A DNA stretch of 64,000 bases, from the NCBI RefSeq assembly GCF_000591415.1, contig NZ_JEMF01000097.1, positions 16,548-80,547 of the forward strand, written 5' to 3'. The notes under the pieces were generated by a model. It was not told where the DNA came from, ran no database searches, and saw only the letters and a program-made list of their open reading frames with translations. The DNA is from Cobetia crustatorum (lineage in GTDB: Bacteria; Pseudomonadota; Gammaproteobacteria; Pseudomonadales; Halomonadaceae). The position numbers were made by a program, and so were the translations under genes. Positions 29,218 to 38,519 of the stretch are shown piece by piece (position 1 is the stretch's first letter; every line of letters starts with the position of its first letter).

Positions 29218-30575
29218 TTATACGAATAGCCCGATCAGTAGTGCCATCGAGACGCCGATCACCCCGATCAGGGTTTCCATCACTGTCCAGCTCTTCAATG
29301 TTTCCTTTTCAGTCAGTCCGAAGTAACGACTGACCAGCCAGAAGCCGGAGTCATTGACGTGGCTAAGGACTGTCGCGCCGCTGGCGATCGCGATCACCAC
29401 CAGGCCCAATACAGGGCCGGACAGACCCAGCGTGCTGATCACCGGTGCCATCAAGCCTGCAGCAGTGATCATTGCCACGGTCGCAGAGCCCTGGATCACA
29501 CGGACGGCAGTGGCGATCAGGAAGGCCAACAGGATAGGTGGCAGGTTGCTGTCGGCCATCAGGTTGCCGAGTACATCACCGACGCCAGAGTCGATCAGCA
29601 TCTGCTTGAAGACACCACCGGCACCGGTGACGAGGATGATGATGCCGGCCGGCTCGAGCGCCTTGGTGGCAACTTCCATTACCTGTTCACGTGTCATGCC
29701 GCGACGGGTGCCGAGCAGAGTAAAGGCCATCAAGGTCGCCAGGCTCAGTGCCACGAAGGGATGGCCGAGAAAGCCCAGCCAGCCGACCAGTGGCTGTCTT
29801 CACCGAAGATGGCGCCCGACACGGTATTGAGTACGATCAATGCCAGCGGTAGCAGCACGATGGAGAGAATCAGTCCGAAGCCCGGCGCGCGGGTCTCGAT
29901 GTCTTCATCGCTCATCGCGCTGCCGGTGTTCTCCATGTATTCGGGGATCTTGGCATCGATACGCGCCGCGATGAAGCGGCCGAAGATCGGGCCGGCCACG
30001 ATCATTGCGGGCAGGCCGCACAGGGCGCCGAACAGGATGACGTAGCCGAGATCAGCGCCGATCAGCTTGGCGACCGCGATCGGCCCCGGTGTCGGCGGGA
30101 TGAAAGAGTGAGTGACGGCCAGGCCAGCCAACAGCGGGATACCGTAATAGAGCAACGAGCGCCCACTGCGACGCGCCAGTGCATAGACCAGTGGCACAAG
30201 AATGATGAAAGCGACATCGAGGAAGACGGGGATCGCGACCAGAAAGCCGGTCAGCGCCAGCGCCCACTGCGAGCGCGAAGTGCCGAAGCGGCCCAGCAGG
30301 GTGTTGGCCATGCGGTCGACGCCGCCTGAGACTTCCAGCATCTTGCCGAACATGGCGCCAAGGCCGACCACGGTGGCAACAAAGCCGAGAGTATTGCCCA
30401 TGCCGTTGGTCACGGAATCAATGATGGCTTCCGGCTGCATGCCGGTAGCAAGGCCGACGCCAAGACTGACGACCAGCAGTGCCACAAAGGCGTGCAGGCG
30501 CAAGCGCATGACGAGATACAGCAGCAGTAGAATGCCGCCGAGGGCGGCCAGGACGAGGGTGCTATCTGGGGACAT
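29218..30575 (-). pseudogene. gntP: GntP-family gluconate permease, frameshifted (possible sequence error)
   Basis: The reading frame from MSPDSTLVLAALGG (start 30575) runs about 276 residues with typical GntP-family helices (GLGAMFGKMLEVSGG, HSFIPPTPGPIAVAKLIGADLG), then goes out of frame near 29785-29800. The rest continues in another frame as LVGWLGFLGHPFVALSLATLMAF to the normal family end. Restoring one base (minus-strand AGCCACTGG to AGCCCACTGG, a CC/CCC change) rejoins a protein of about 450 residues, the usual length. It sits divergent to gntK with a shared GntR-type operator. Either a recent pseudogene or a base missed in the assembly. Confidence 0.87.
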
Positions 30576-30666
30576 GATGGCGAACTCTTGCGGCTGGCAA
30601 TGACCCGGGAAGTGGTCACTGCCCAAAGGCGTATTGTGGAAGGCGTGTTTCATCGTGCAGGATGAA

Positions 30667-30681
30667 AGTTACCGGTAACAT
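30667..30681. promoter_or_regulatory. GntR-type operator between gntP and gntK
   Basis: GTTACCGGTAAC is a perfect 12-base palindrome at 30668-30679 followed by AT, matching the known E. coli gluconate-repressor site (TGTTACCGGTAACA). It lies 92 bases upstream of gntP on the minus strand and upstream of gntK on the plus strand, so it can control both. Confidence 0.85.
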
Positions 30682-30824
30682 AAGCGCCTGCGCAATGATC
30701 CGAAAGGTGCATGTCGCTGTAAGCAAACGGCATGGATGATTCTCGATCTGCGTTATTCTCACGTATGACCCATGGTATTGCCCTCATCGAAGGGCATGGA
30801 ACCCTCTCAGGGAGAGCTCGTTAC

Positions 30825-31421
30825 ATGCAGCCGCAAGTAGACCCATCATCATCCCTCTCATCGATGTCTGAGCGTGATCGTTTGCCCGCAGAGGGTGTGC
30901 GATTGATCGTGATGGGCGTCTCCGGCTGTGGGAAGTCGCATATCGGCCAGCAGCTGGCGGCACAACTGGAGGCGGAATTCATCGATGGCGATGATTATCA
31001 CGGCGAGGAAAATGTGGCCAAGATGGCGCGAGGTATCCCATTGGATGACGATGATCGTCATGGCTGGCTGGCGCGGCTGGCCGAACTGATCGAGGATGCC
31101 CGATGCGAGAAGCGCAGCCTGGTACTGGCTTGCTCATCGCTCAAGCGTCGCTATCGCGACCAGTTGCGTGGTGGGGATGATGCGCTGGGCTTTGTGTTTC
31201 TTGATGGCTCGCGGGAGCTGTTGCTTGAACGCCTGGAAGCGCGTCAGGACCACTTCTTCCGTGGTGCCTCGATGCTGGATAGCCAGTTGGCGACCCTCGA
31301 GGCACCGAATGGTGAGGAAGAGCGTCTCTATCAGGTGGATATCAGTGCTAGCCCAGATGAACTGGTCGTGCAGCTCGACGCGCGTATCCGGGCTCAGTCT
31401 CACACGGTGGTGGATGCGTAA
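30825..31421 (+). CDS. gntK: GntK, gluconokinase
   Basis: Phosphorylates gluconate to 6-phosphogluconate for the Entner-Doudoroff or pentose-phosphate routes. The P-loop is MGVSGCGKSHIG, followed by the family motifs EFIDGDDYHGEENVAKMARGIPLDDDDRHGWL and CSSLKRRYRDQLRG, and ends with LEAPNGEE...VDI. Length of about 198 residues from ATG 30825 (GGAGAG upstream) is slightly above the usual 170-180; an ATG at 30864 (MSERDRLPAEG) is also plausible, while 30732 gives too long a leader. It is the only intact gene of the gluconate locus. Confidence 0.92.
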   Translation: MQPQVDPSSSLSSMSERDRLPAEGVRLIVMGVSGCGKSHIGQQLAAQLEAEFIDGDDYHGEENVAKMARGIPLDDDDRHGWLARLAELIEDARCEKRSLVLACSSLKRRYRDQLRGGDDALGFVFLDGSRELLLERLEARQDHFFRGASMLDSQLATLEAPNGEEERLYQVDISASPDELVVQLDARIRAQSHTVVDA

Positions 31422-31465
31422 GCTGCACTTCGTACGTTGCACTTTGCGCTATATGCAACGGGAGG

Positions 31466-32526
31466 CTAGAGGCTTCCGCCGGTCTGCAGGCTGAATCCCA
31501 AGTCTTCCCAGTGTCCGCTGGGCGTGGCGTCAGTATCGCCCTCAAGGCGCGCCAGCATGAGCGCGGCAGCGCGGGCACCGATGTCTCGCCGCGGTGTCAC
31601 CACGCTTGCCAGCGGTGGGCAGGTGCTACGCGTCATTTCCAGTCCATTGAAGCCCGCCAGCGCAATATCTGCAGGTACGGCGATATGACGGCGCTGGCAT
31701 TCGAACAGAGCACCGGCCGCCAGGTCATCGTTGCAGCAGAAGATGGCGTCCAGTTCTGGCCAGCGTTGGAGCATCTCGGCCAGTAGCTCGCTGCCTAGCT
31801 GGACGCTCGACGGCGCTGTCGTCGTCATCAGGTAGTCCTGAGTGAGACCGGCTGCCTCAAGCGCTGATTGCCAGCCGCCAAGGCGTTGCTCAACGCGCTG
31901 GTCCATACGTGCTGCCATCAAGCCAATACGCTGATGTCCACGCGTGATCATGGCCTCTGTCATGGCGCGGCCGGCGGCGTGCTGGTCCAGTCCTACTGCC
32001 ATGTCGAGCGGTGCCTCGCGCTTTTCCATACATTCCACTACTGCACAGCCTGAGCGAGTAATCATTTCAATGGCGCGCTTGCTATGACGGCTGCCGCAGA
32101 GCACCAGCCATCCACGCCGAATGATAGCCAGGTCTCGATCAGGCGTTCCTCCTCCTCCATTGAATAGCCGGTGTGGCCAATCAGTAGCTGATAGCCTCGG
32201 GCAGCTAACGGAGCTTCCAGGCCGCGATGCAGCTCCGAGAACACCGCATTCGATAGCGAAGGGATCAGTAGCGCGATCAGCTGCGAGCGGCCGCTGGCGA
32301 GGCTGCCTGCCTGTCGATTGGGCATGTAACCCAATTCATGGGCGCACTCGCGCACCCGCTCGCGCATGACGTCGGAGACCTTCTCGGGCTGATTGAGTGC
32401 GCGCGACACCGTAACCTTGGTCACGCCCAGACGGGCGGCAATGTCGGCGAGTGTCACGCGTTTGAGGCGTGGTGATTTACTGGGCAGAGGCGGCATGGTC
32501 GCTCGTGCGGCTGGGAAAGATGGCAT
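31466..32526 (-). pseudogene. gntR: GntR, LacI-family gluconate repressor, frameshifted (possible sequence error)
   Basis: The N-terminal part has the LacI helix-turn-helix (RVTLADIAARLGVTKVTVSRAL) and hinge and continues to LSFGVDG. The frame is then lost near 32110-32120 and resumes as LVLCGSRHSKRAIEMITRSG to the family's normal C-terminus (ending LEGDTDATPSGHWEDLGFSLQ). One missing base in a GGCTGG stretch (GGCCTGG expected) explains it; the restored protein would be about 353 residues. It is convergent with gntK and has a matching palindromic site just upstream. The start is uncertain: 32526 or 32496. Confidence 0.87.
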
Positions 32527-32529
32527 GAG

Positions 32530-32543
32530 TGTTACCGGTAATG
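32530..32543. promoter_or_regulatory. GntR-type operator upstream of gntR
   Basis: TGTTACCGGTAAT (32530-32542) shares TTACCGGTAA with the site between gntP and gntK. It lies directly upstream of, or overlapping, the gntR start region, which suggests autoregulation. Confidence 0.75.
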
Positions 32544-32602
32544 ATGCTCATGAGCAAGCCGACGACTCATCGCAAGCCGCCGGCACTTTCACTGCGCGCC
32601 GG

Positions 32603-33529
32603 TTAGGTGCCGCTTAAGGAAAGCAGGAATATGATCATGGGGGGGGAGGCCAGCGAGAGCAGGAAGCCCGAAACCACGGCGACCGGCACGCACGCCACGC
32701 CACCGGTTTGCTGGATCACCGGCAGGGTGAAGTCCATGGAGGTCGCGCCGCCGAAACCAATGGCCAGCGGCGTGAAGCGGTGAATGGTCAGTGGAATCAG
32801 TAAGAAGGCCAGCAGCTCGCGGCCAAGGTCATTGAAGAAGGCTGCACCGCCCAGAATCGGGCCGAGCTGGTCGCCGACGAGAATCCCTGACAGCGAATAC
32901 CAACCAAAGCCGGCAGACATGGCCATGCCCTGATTCCAGTCGAGTTCAAGCAGTGGCGCCGCCAGTACGCCCCCCAGCAGCGAGCTGGCCATCACCGTCA
33001 GCGCGATGAACAGGCCATGACGATTGAGTAGAATCTGACGCAGGCTCATGCCCGAGCTTCTCAGCTGACAACCGATCAGCGCCAGCAGCACGTAAAGCGC
33101 CCACTCGGCGAGAGTGTCGGTGTCGAGTTGTATGTCCATCATGTTCAGCAGCACACCACCGCCTACCCCAAGCGCCACGACCGCAGCGAGTGTCAGTGAG
33201 CCGGACAGTGCCTGCCAGCGCGTCATCGGTGCGCCTTCGACCACACGAGAAGGGTCTGCGCGTAGTGAGCTGTATTTTGACAGCCACCACAGCGCTAGCA
33301 GATTCAGCGGCGTGATGATGGCAAACAGAATTAGCGCCTGACGGCTCATGGCGGCCATGCCAGCACCGAGATGCTCCAGCGCTGCCAGCCCCATGCCCAT
33401 CAGGAACAAGATGACGTAGATCGAGGCGTTGACGGTGTGATTGATCATCGCCAACCGGGCAGGCTGCTCGACATGAACCAGATAGCCGAGAATCAGTGGC
33501 AGCAAAATAAAGACAAGACCCGAAAGCAT
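32603..33529 (-). CDS. lysO: LysO-like lysine exporter
   Basis: A 308-residue inner-membrane protein with about eight hydrophobic segments, matching LysO (YbjE, formerly DUF340) in length and motifs: LFLMGMGLAALEHL, SAGFGWYSLSGILVGDQLGP and GGATSMDFTLPVIQQTGG. LysO exports L-lysine and its toxic analogue thialysine. ATG 33529 is preceded by AAGGAAGG; upstream in-frame ATGs would add an unlikely cytoplasmic leader. No lysine riboswitch is recognisable upstream. Confidence 0.88.
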   Translation of the reverse strand: MLSGLVFILLPLILGYLVHVEQPARLAMINHTVNASIYVILFLMGMGLAALEHLGAGMAAMSRQALILFAIITPLNLLALWWLSKYSSLRADPSRVVEGAPMTRWQALSGSLTLAAVVALGVGGGVLLNMMDIQLDTDTLAEWALYVLLALIGCQLRSSGMSLRQILLNRHGLFIALTVMASSLLGGVLAAPLLELDWNQGMAMSAGFGWYSLSGILVGDQLGPILGGAAFFNDLGRELLAFLLIPLTIHRFTPLAIGFGGATSMDFTLPVIQQTGGVACVPVAVVSGFLLSLASPPMIIFLLSLSGT

Positions 33530-33694
33530 GACCCTTCCTTGGTAAGACTGGCCCGGTGGGCCGCAAGACATCGATAAGCGGTATTGGCCGCAGGAGGGCC
33601 TACTGTAGCGATTGCCGGAGATAGAGGGTATCCCCGGCGCCATGTATAGGGAGACAGTTCTGGTGATGACGGATTAGCGATACTTATGGCGGTG

Positions 33695-34507
33695 CTAGCG
33701 ACGTGAGCTACTCAGTTGATTGAGCACCAGGTGAGCGGATACCTCCGGCTCCTCACCGGCAGGGCTGTCTTCGTAGTCAAGGTAATCCAGCGCCACCATC
33801 AGCCCCGGCCAGCGAGGGGCCAGCCATATCCGATAGTGTTTTTGATCACGATGTTCACGCCAGGCATCGAGTCGCAAGGTGCGGAAGGTTTGATCGGCGG
33901 CCTGCAGCGATTCTTCGGCTTGAACTTCGTAGACCAGAGTGCGCGTGCGGCTCTTGTGGTCCAGGTAGTCGATGGAGCAGGGCACGGCTTGCGTGCACTG
34001 GCCTTGCGCCCACTGCGCATCCGCCTGCTGGCCCAGGGCAACAAGCAGGGTCTGGCGATCTGGTGGCACCATTTCCTGCGCGTTCGGTGCTTCACGCGTG
34101 TAGTCCTTGCCGATGCCGGCCAGGCGATAGCCTGAGCGATAACCTGCCGGCACAATCGTGTCATCGTTGAGCGTGAAGCGGCCCTGTTCGTAACCGCTGG
34201 CGACCTTGATGGAGGCCTCCATGCTGGCAATGAACAGTTCACCACTCTGGCTGACACGCTGGGTGATCGGCACATCAGGCCAGCCATCCAGCGCCAGAGT
34301 GTATTGCGCGGTAAAGGGGACGGGAGGCATGAGTGACGACGCGAGAGTGCTGTCGTCGGCGTGGACAACGCCCGTCATCAACATCAGTGCGGCTAGCCAA
34401 GCTCTGCCAAGGCCTTTGACGCTGAGGTTTGTAAGACCTGGAAGTTTGAAACTGACGGCGCGGCGAAGTCGAGGCTGACAAGGCAAGACAGGAGGGTTCG
34501 CAAGCAT
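33695..34507 (-). CDS. DUF3108-family exported protein
   Basis: A 270-residue protein with a long N-region and a hydrophobic stretch near residues 34-50 ending in VHADD, consistent with a signal peptide. The remainder is beta-rich with the DUF3108 pattern (FTAQYTLALDGWPDVPITQRV, YEVQAEESLQ..FRTLRLDAWREHRDQKHYRIWLAPRWPGLMVALDY). Function unknown; members are predicted periplasmic or outer-membrane associated. The start has AGGAG five bases upstream. Its upstream region carries paired GTGACCGG elements (see findings). Confidence 0.75.
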   Translation of the reverse strand: MLANPPVLPCQPRLRRAVSFKLPGLTNLSVKGLGRAWLAALMLMTGVVHADDSTLASSLMPPVPFTAQYTLALDGWPDVPITQRVSQSGELFIASMEASIKVASGYEQGRFTLNDDTIVPAGYRSGYRLAGIGKDYTREAPNAQEMVPPDRQTLLVALGQQADAQWAQGQCTQAVPCSIDYLDHKSRTRTLVYEVQAEESLQAADQTFRTLRLDAWREHRDQKHYRIWLAPRWPGLMVALDYLDYEDSPAGEEPEVSAHLVLNQLSSSRR

Positions 34508-34784
34508 GGTAACTCCTGTGACCGGTGGTCAAATCCGTGACCGGCAGGATGAATGGGGTGTCGTGATAGAAAGGGGTGATGATTTGGAAGCATAAAGCCC
34601 TGCAAGGTTCCCTTGAGCCTGCCTATTTGCGCCAAGACGGTATTTCAGCGCTTGCTCATGCGCAATGGGTAGGTAACCTGTAGAAGCCCTGTTCGTGACC
34701 TGCACTTGTTTCCCAGGAGCCGCGCACCTTCTTCAAGCGCCGCGTAGTGCTCTACTCCCTCATTTGATTAATCAGGAGATCATC

Positions 34785-35345
34785 ATGGCCAGCATTGTCA
34801 TTATTGCCGGAGATTTTGTAGAGGATTATGAACTGATGGTGCCTTTTCAGGCACTGCAGGCGATGGGGCACCGTGTAGATGTGGTGTGCCCGGACAAGCG
34901 CGAAGGCGATATCGTCAAGACGGCGATTCACGACTTTGAGGGCGATCAGACCTATACCGAAAAACCGGGTCACAACTTCGCGCTCAATGCCAGCTTCGTT
35001 GACATCGATGCCGCAAGCTATGATGCGCTATTGATTCCTGGTGGACGTGCGCCAGAGTACCTGCGGCTGGATGAACGTGTACTGACGTTGGTGCGTCATT
35101 TCGTCGACGCTGACAAGCCGATAGCGGCGGTCTGTCATGGGCCACAGCTATTGGCAGCGGCGATGTCGCTGGCTGGCCATCGTGTCAGCGCCTATCCGGC
35201 TTGCGCGCCAGAAGTCACGCTGGCTGGCGGTGAGTTTGTCTCGCTCGAGGTCACCGACGCAATCACTTCTGGCAAGCTGGTCACGGCACCTGCCTGGCCG
35301 GCGCATCCTGAATGGCTGCGTCAATTCAATGCCCTGCTGGTCTGA
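34785..35345 (+). CDS. DJ-1/PfpI-family protein
   Basis: A 186-residue cytosolic protein of the PfpI/DJ-1 fold. The catalytic elbow is [14 protein letters not shown] with the nucleophilic cysteine, and the conserved acidic residue is in [17 protein letters not shown]. Members act as deglycases, glyoxalase-like enzymes or peptidases; sequence does not decide which. The ATG at 34785 has AGGAG (34774-34778) seven bases upstream. It appears to be monocistronic, ending at a hairpin. Confidence 0.85.
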   Translation: MASIVIIAGDFVEDYELMVPFQALQAMGHRVDVVCPDKREGDIVKTAIHDFEGDQTYTEKPGHNFALNASFVDIDAASYDALLIPGGRAPEYLRLDERVLTLVRHFVDADKPIAAVCHGPQLLAAAMSLAGHRVSAYPACAPEVTLAGGEFVSLEVTDAITSGKLVTAPAWPAHPEWLRQFNALLV

Positions 35346-35410
35346 TGCATTGCATGCCACTCGCGTAGTGGCTGCATGATTTAGTAGCGGCATGATACAG
35401 CGGTCATTGC

Positions 35411-35445
35411 ACAACACCCTGCCTATCGGCGGGGTGTTGTCGTTT
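35411..35445. terminator. Terminator between the DJ-1 gene and the Cds1-like gene
   Basis: ACAACACCCTGCC pairs with GGCGGGGTGTTGT around a 4-base loop (13 pairs, one mismatch). The T-tract is weak (CGTTTC), so efficiency is uncertain. Confidence 0.6.
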
Positions 35446-35456
35446 CAAGGCAAGGT

Positions 35457-36632
35457 TCAGGAGCGAGCAGTCAACGACTTCAGCCACTGACGATGCGGCG
35501 CGAGGCGTACTTGATGTTGTTCATGCCATGCCTGATTACCGAAAGTAGAGGCGTAACGACTGGCCGAGTCGCAGGCCAGTATCAACCAGCTACCGCGAAG
35601 AGACTCACCGCGCATGCGACGCGCCTCCAGTGTCTGTAGCAATCCGGCGAACGCGGTGCCGGTGGAGGGCCCGGCCGCCAACTCCTCCTGTTCGGTACGT
35701 TCTGCATGCTCCGCTAGCCACAATGCTGCCGCCTGACTGCGGCTGTCTTCGATAGAGAGATAGTCATCGAAGTCCTCTGGGCGGAAAGCTTCCAGTACGC
35801 AGGGCCGCCCGATGCCCTCAATGGGATTGCTGGCACACGGCGGTGTCAGCGCGGTATGACGCACGCCATGAGTCTGAAAGTGCTGCCAGCAAGCGGTATA
35901 GACGGAGTGTTCCGGATCGACACCGATTACCTTGGCGCGCTCCCCCTTGAGGCGTAGATGACGCGCGAAGGTGGCAGCACTGCCGCCGGTGCCAGCGCCC
36001 AGAAATACTGCCTCCAGCGGTGGTAATCCGTGTGATGCAAGTTGGCTCAAGCATTCTCCGGGTAGGCTTGTGGTGCTGCGCCAGTCGCTGGCGGTGGCGG
36101 CATGACGGAATTGATCAATGAAGTGGCCACCGCTGACATCGGCCAGTCGCTGAGCGTGCTGACATAGCAGTGCGGCGTCATCGACTTTCACGACCTTCCC
36201 ACCTTCGGCACGAATCGCTGCCAGCTTGTCGGGAGCGGTAGTTGTGGGTATCACAGCGATGAACTCAAGCCCCAGCTGGCGCGCCAACCAGGCCTCAGAT
36301 ACCGCTGTGGAACCTGACGAAGCCTCTATGACTGGCCGTCCCGGTTTTAGCCAGCCCTCGACCAATGCTTGCTCGAACAGAGACATGGCCAGCCGATGCT
36401 TGAGTGAGCCACTGGCATGGGCGCGCTCGTCCTTGATCAATACGTGAGCCTCGGCGAAGCCCGGCAAAGCGAGCACTCTCAGCGGTGTCCGCGGCGTGGC
36501 TGCCTTGAGGGCGGCCAATGTCATCAGGCTGCACTGTTGCCAGACGCGTAGTGATGTCTGTGCAGCGTAATCGGCTGATTGAGCGTGCGATGACGGCGTG
36601 ACACTAGGGGAGGGGGCATCAATTGACGTCAT
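35457..36632 (-). CDS. Cds1-like PLP-dependent cysteine desulfhydrase/cysteine-synthase-family enzyme
   Basis: A 391-residue fold-type II PLP enzyme. The Schiff-base lysine is in [17 protein letters not shown], the substrate loop is [31 protein letters not shown], and the PLP-phosphate glycine loop is [16 protein letters not shown]. The [10 protein letters not shown] loop and the [13 protein letters not shown] region follow the mycobacterial Cds1 type, which degrades L-cysteine to sulfide, pyruvate and ammonia, rather than CysK/CysM. Divergently transcribed from a DecR-like regulator, which supports a cysteine-detoxification role. Start 36632 has GGAAA upstream; an in-frame ATG exists at 36683. 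Confidence 0.78.
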   Translation of the reverse strand: MTSIDAPSPSVTPSSHAQSADYAAQTSLRVWQQCSLMTLAALKAATPRTPLRVLALPGFAEAHVLIKDERAHASGSLKHRLAMSLFEQALVEGWLKPGRPVIEASSGSTAVSEAWLARQLGLEFIAVIPTTTAPDKLAAIRAEGGKVVKVDDAALLCQHAQRLADVSGGHFIDQFRHAATASDWRSTTSLPGECLSQLASHGLPPLEAVFLGAGTGGSAATFARHLRLKGERAKVIGVDPEHSVYTACWQHFQTHGVRHTALTPPCASNPIEGIGRPCVLEAFRPEDFDDYLSIEDSRSQAAALWLAEHAERTEQEELAAGPSTGTAFAGLLQTLEARRMRGESLRGSWLILACDSASRYASTFGNQAWHEQHQVRLAPHRQWLKSLTARS

Positions 36633-36764
36633 CTGAGCGCTTTCCGTTGCTGGGGAGAGTCTCAATGGTACGGCGAGTGCCAAAGCAAAACTTGCCAGTT
36701 GGGATGCTTAAGGCCATGTTTCAAAGCAAGAGATTATTGCAAGGAGCGGAATGTGGAGAAAATT

Positions 36765-37220
36765 ATGCTCGACGCTACCGATCGTGCCCTGCTGAGATTG
36801 CTACAGCGTGATGCCAGTCTGTCCTTGGCGGCGCTGGCGGAGGCGGTGCACCTGACGACTTCGCCGTGCTGGAAGCGTCTCAAGCGGCTGGAGGAGTGTG
36901 GCGTGATTACCGCGCGGGTAGCGTTGCTCGATGCTGAACGCGTCGGGCTAGGATTGACGGCTTTCGTACAGCTCAAGACTTGCGACCATTCTCGCGATTG
37001 GTTCGAGCGCTTTGTGGCCATCATCGAGAGCTTTGAAGAGGTCACCGAGTTCTATCGCATGGCAGGCGATTACGACTACCTGCTCAAGGTGCAGGTCGCA
37101 GACATGAATGCCTACGACCATGTTTACAAGCGGTTGGTGAATTCCCTCGAAGGCCTGAGCGATGTGTCGGCGCGTTTCGCGATGGAACGCATCAAGTCGA
37201 CGACGGCGCTCCCGATATGA
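36765..37220 (+). CDS. decR: DecR-like Lrp/AsnC-family regulator
   Basis: A 151-residue Lrp-family regulator with N-terminal helix-turn-helix ([30 protein letters not shown]) and a C-terminal ligand-binding RAM domain ([31 protein letters not shown]). Both parts are strikingly like E. coli DecR (YbaO), which senses cysteine and activates cysteine desulfidase genes. The [10 protein letters not shown] start at 36765 matches DecR; a GTG at 36753 with a better AAGGAG ribosome site would add four residues and is a real alternative. It is divergent from the Cds1-like enzyme. Confidence 0.85.
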   Translation: MLDATDRALLRLLQRDASLSLAALAEAVHLTTSPCWKRLKRLEECGVITARVALLDAERVGLGLTAFVQLKTCDHSRDWFERFVAIIESFEEVTEFYRMAGDYDYLLKVQVADMNAYDHVYKRLVNSLEGLSDVSARFAMERIKSTTALPI

Positions 37221-37289
37221 TTGTCGCGTTGATGGGGTCGCGTTCGCACTGACGGGGTTATGTCACTCGAGTCATGCCGTCCGGATCGC

Positions 37290-38252
37290 TCAGTAGCCAT
37301 TCTCGCGGCTGATACCAGTGAGCGTCTCGCCACGTTGCACTCGCCGAATGTTCTCCGCCAGCTGATCAGCAGCTTCGGAAATTGGTGTAGGCGCTGCCGA
37401 ATGTGGCGTGATGATGACGCGCGGATGGCTCCAAAGTGGGCTTTGTGGCGCTAGCGGCTCATGTTGGAAAACATCGAGTAACGCGCCACGTAGCTGGTTG
37501 GCCTCAAGCGCTGCCACCAGGTCCGTCTCCACCACGCTGCTGCCACGTCCCGGATTGATCAACACGGCATCATCAGGTAGCGCCGCGAACACCGCTGCAT
37601 TCAATACATCGCGTGTCGCTGGGGTGTTGGGTAGCAGGTTGATCACCGCCTTGAGGCCGAGCGTGCTGTCGCCAAGCACGTCATGCAACGTACGGCCATC
37701 TTCGCCTTGCTCATGATGACAGGTGATGCCCTCAAGCTGACGGGCGCTGCGGCTGAAACCATGCACCGGATAACCGTCTTCCGCCAGGCTTTGAGCGATC
37801 TGTGCACCGATCGCGCCCAACCCCAATATCGCGACGGGATACTGGCTGGGGCGTACTACGCGATGTGGCGCCCAGTCGTGACTGTCTTGTTGCACGGCAT
37901 AACGATCGAAGTCGCGGCGGAAGTGCAATAAGCCGTAACGTACGTAATCAATCATGTAATCAGCCATGCCGGCATCACTCAGCTTCAGGATCGGGACATC
38001 CTTGGGCAGCGCCGGATTGCTGAGCAGGCCATCGACACCAGCGCCCAGATTGAGGATGGCTTTCACGTCGTGATCGCGGTGGCGCTCAAACAGAGTTGCG
38101 GGTGGCGTCCATACCACCAGTATGTCGCCCAGCTGTTCGCCGTCATCGGCTACGATCTCGATGCTTTCCTTGTCCAGAGCTGTGCCGCCCAGACGTTGAC
38201 GCAGCGCATCGCACCAGCGCTCGGCGCGCTCATGATGAACCAGTATTCGCAT
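37290..38252 (-). CDS. ghrA: GhrA, glyoxylate/hydroxypyruvate reductase A
   Basis: A 320-residue D-2-hydroxyacid dehydrogenase reducing glyoxylate and hydroxypyruvate with NADPH. Seen: the NAD(P)-binding motif LGLGAIGAQIAQSL, INLLPNTPATRDVLNAAVFAALPDDAVLINPGRG, catalytic arginine and glutamate regions, LDVFQHEPLAPQSPLWSHPRVIITPHSAA with the catalytic histidine, and the GhrA-type end (SRENGY). Start 38252 is preceded by GGGAGA; the 27 residues before it in the open frame are not typical. No clear operon partner. Confidence 0.9.
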   Translation of the reverse strand: MRILVHHERAERWCDALRQRLGGTALDKESIEIVADDGEQLGDILVVWTPPATLFERHRDHDVKAILNLGAGVDGLLSNPALPKDVPILKLSDAGMADYMIDYVRYGLLHFRRDFDRYAVQQDSHDWAPHRVVRPSQYPVAILGLGAIGAQIAQSLAEDGYPVHGFSRSARQLEGITCHHEQGEDGRTLHDVLGDSTLGLKAVINLLPNTPATRDVLNAAVFAALPDDAVLINPGRGSSVVETDLVAALEANQLRGALLDVFQHEPLAPQSPLWSHPRVIITPHSAAPTPISEAADQLAENIRRVQRGETLTGISRENGY

Positions 38253-38416
38253 GTTGTTCTCCCGTGTAGGTGACTGGACTTTGGGGCGTCGTTGATGTCC
38301 AAAAGCGACCGTGAGCAGGCGCAGGCCTTGCAAGGGCTTCGGCGAAAGGTGACAGTGCCAGAGCAGTCTTTGACCCGCTGACAGCAGAGTGACAGACTCG
38401 AATCAAGAGGGGAATT

Positions 38417-38434
38417 CGTATGTACGCATATACG
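38417..38434. promoter_or_regulatory. Inverted repeat upstream of doeA, candidate DoeX operator
   Basis: CGTATGTACGCATATACG has CGTAT and ATACG arms around eight bases. It lies about 86 bases before doeA. AsnC/Lrp proteins bind AT-rich dyads near the genes they control, so DoeX is the natural candidate, but this is inference. Confidence 0.4.
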
Positions 38435-38519
38435 CTGCCTGTGCTGATTGTCTGCGCAGTGCGTATTGCTCCGCCCCGACGTGCTGCTTGCCTCTAGGCT
38501 GATTGAACAGGAGCGCTGC

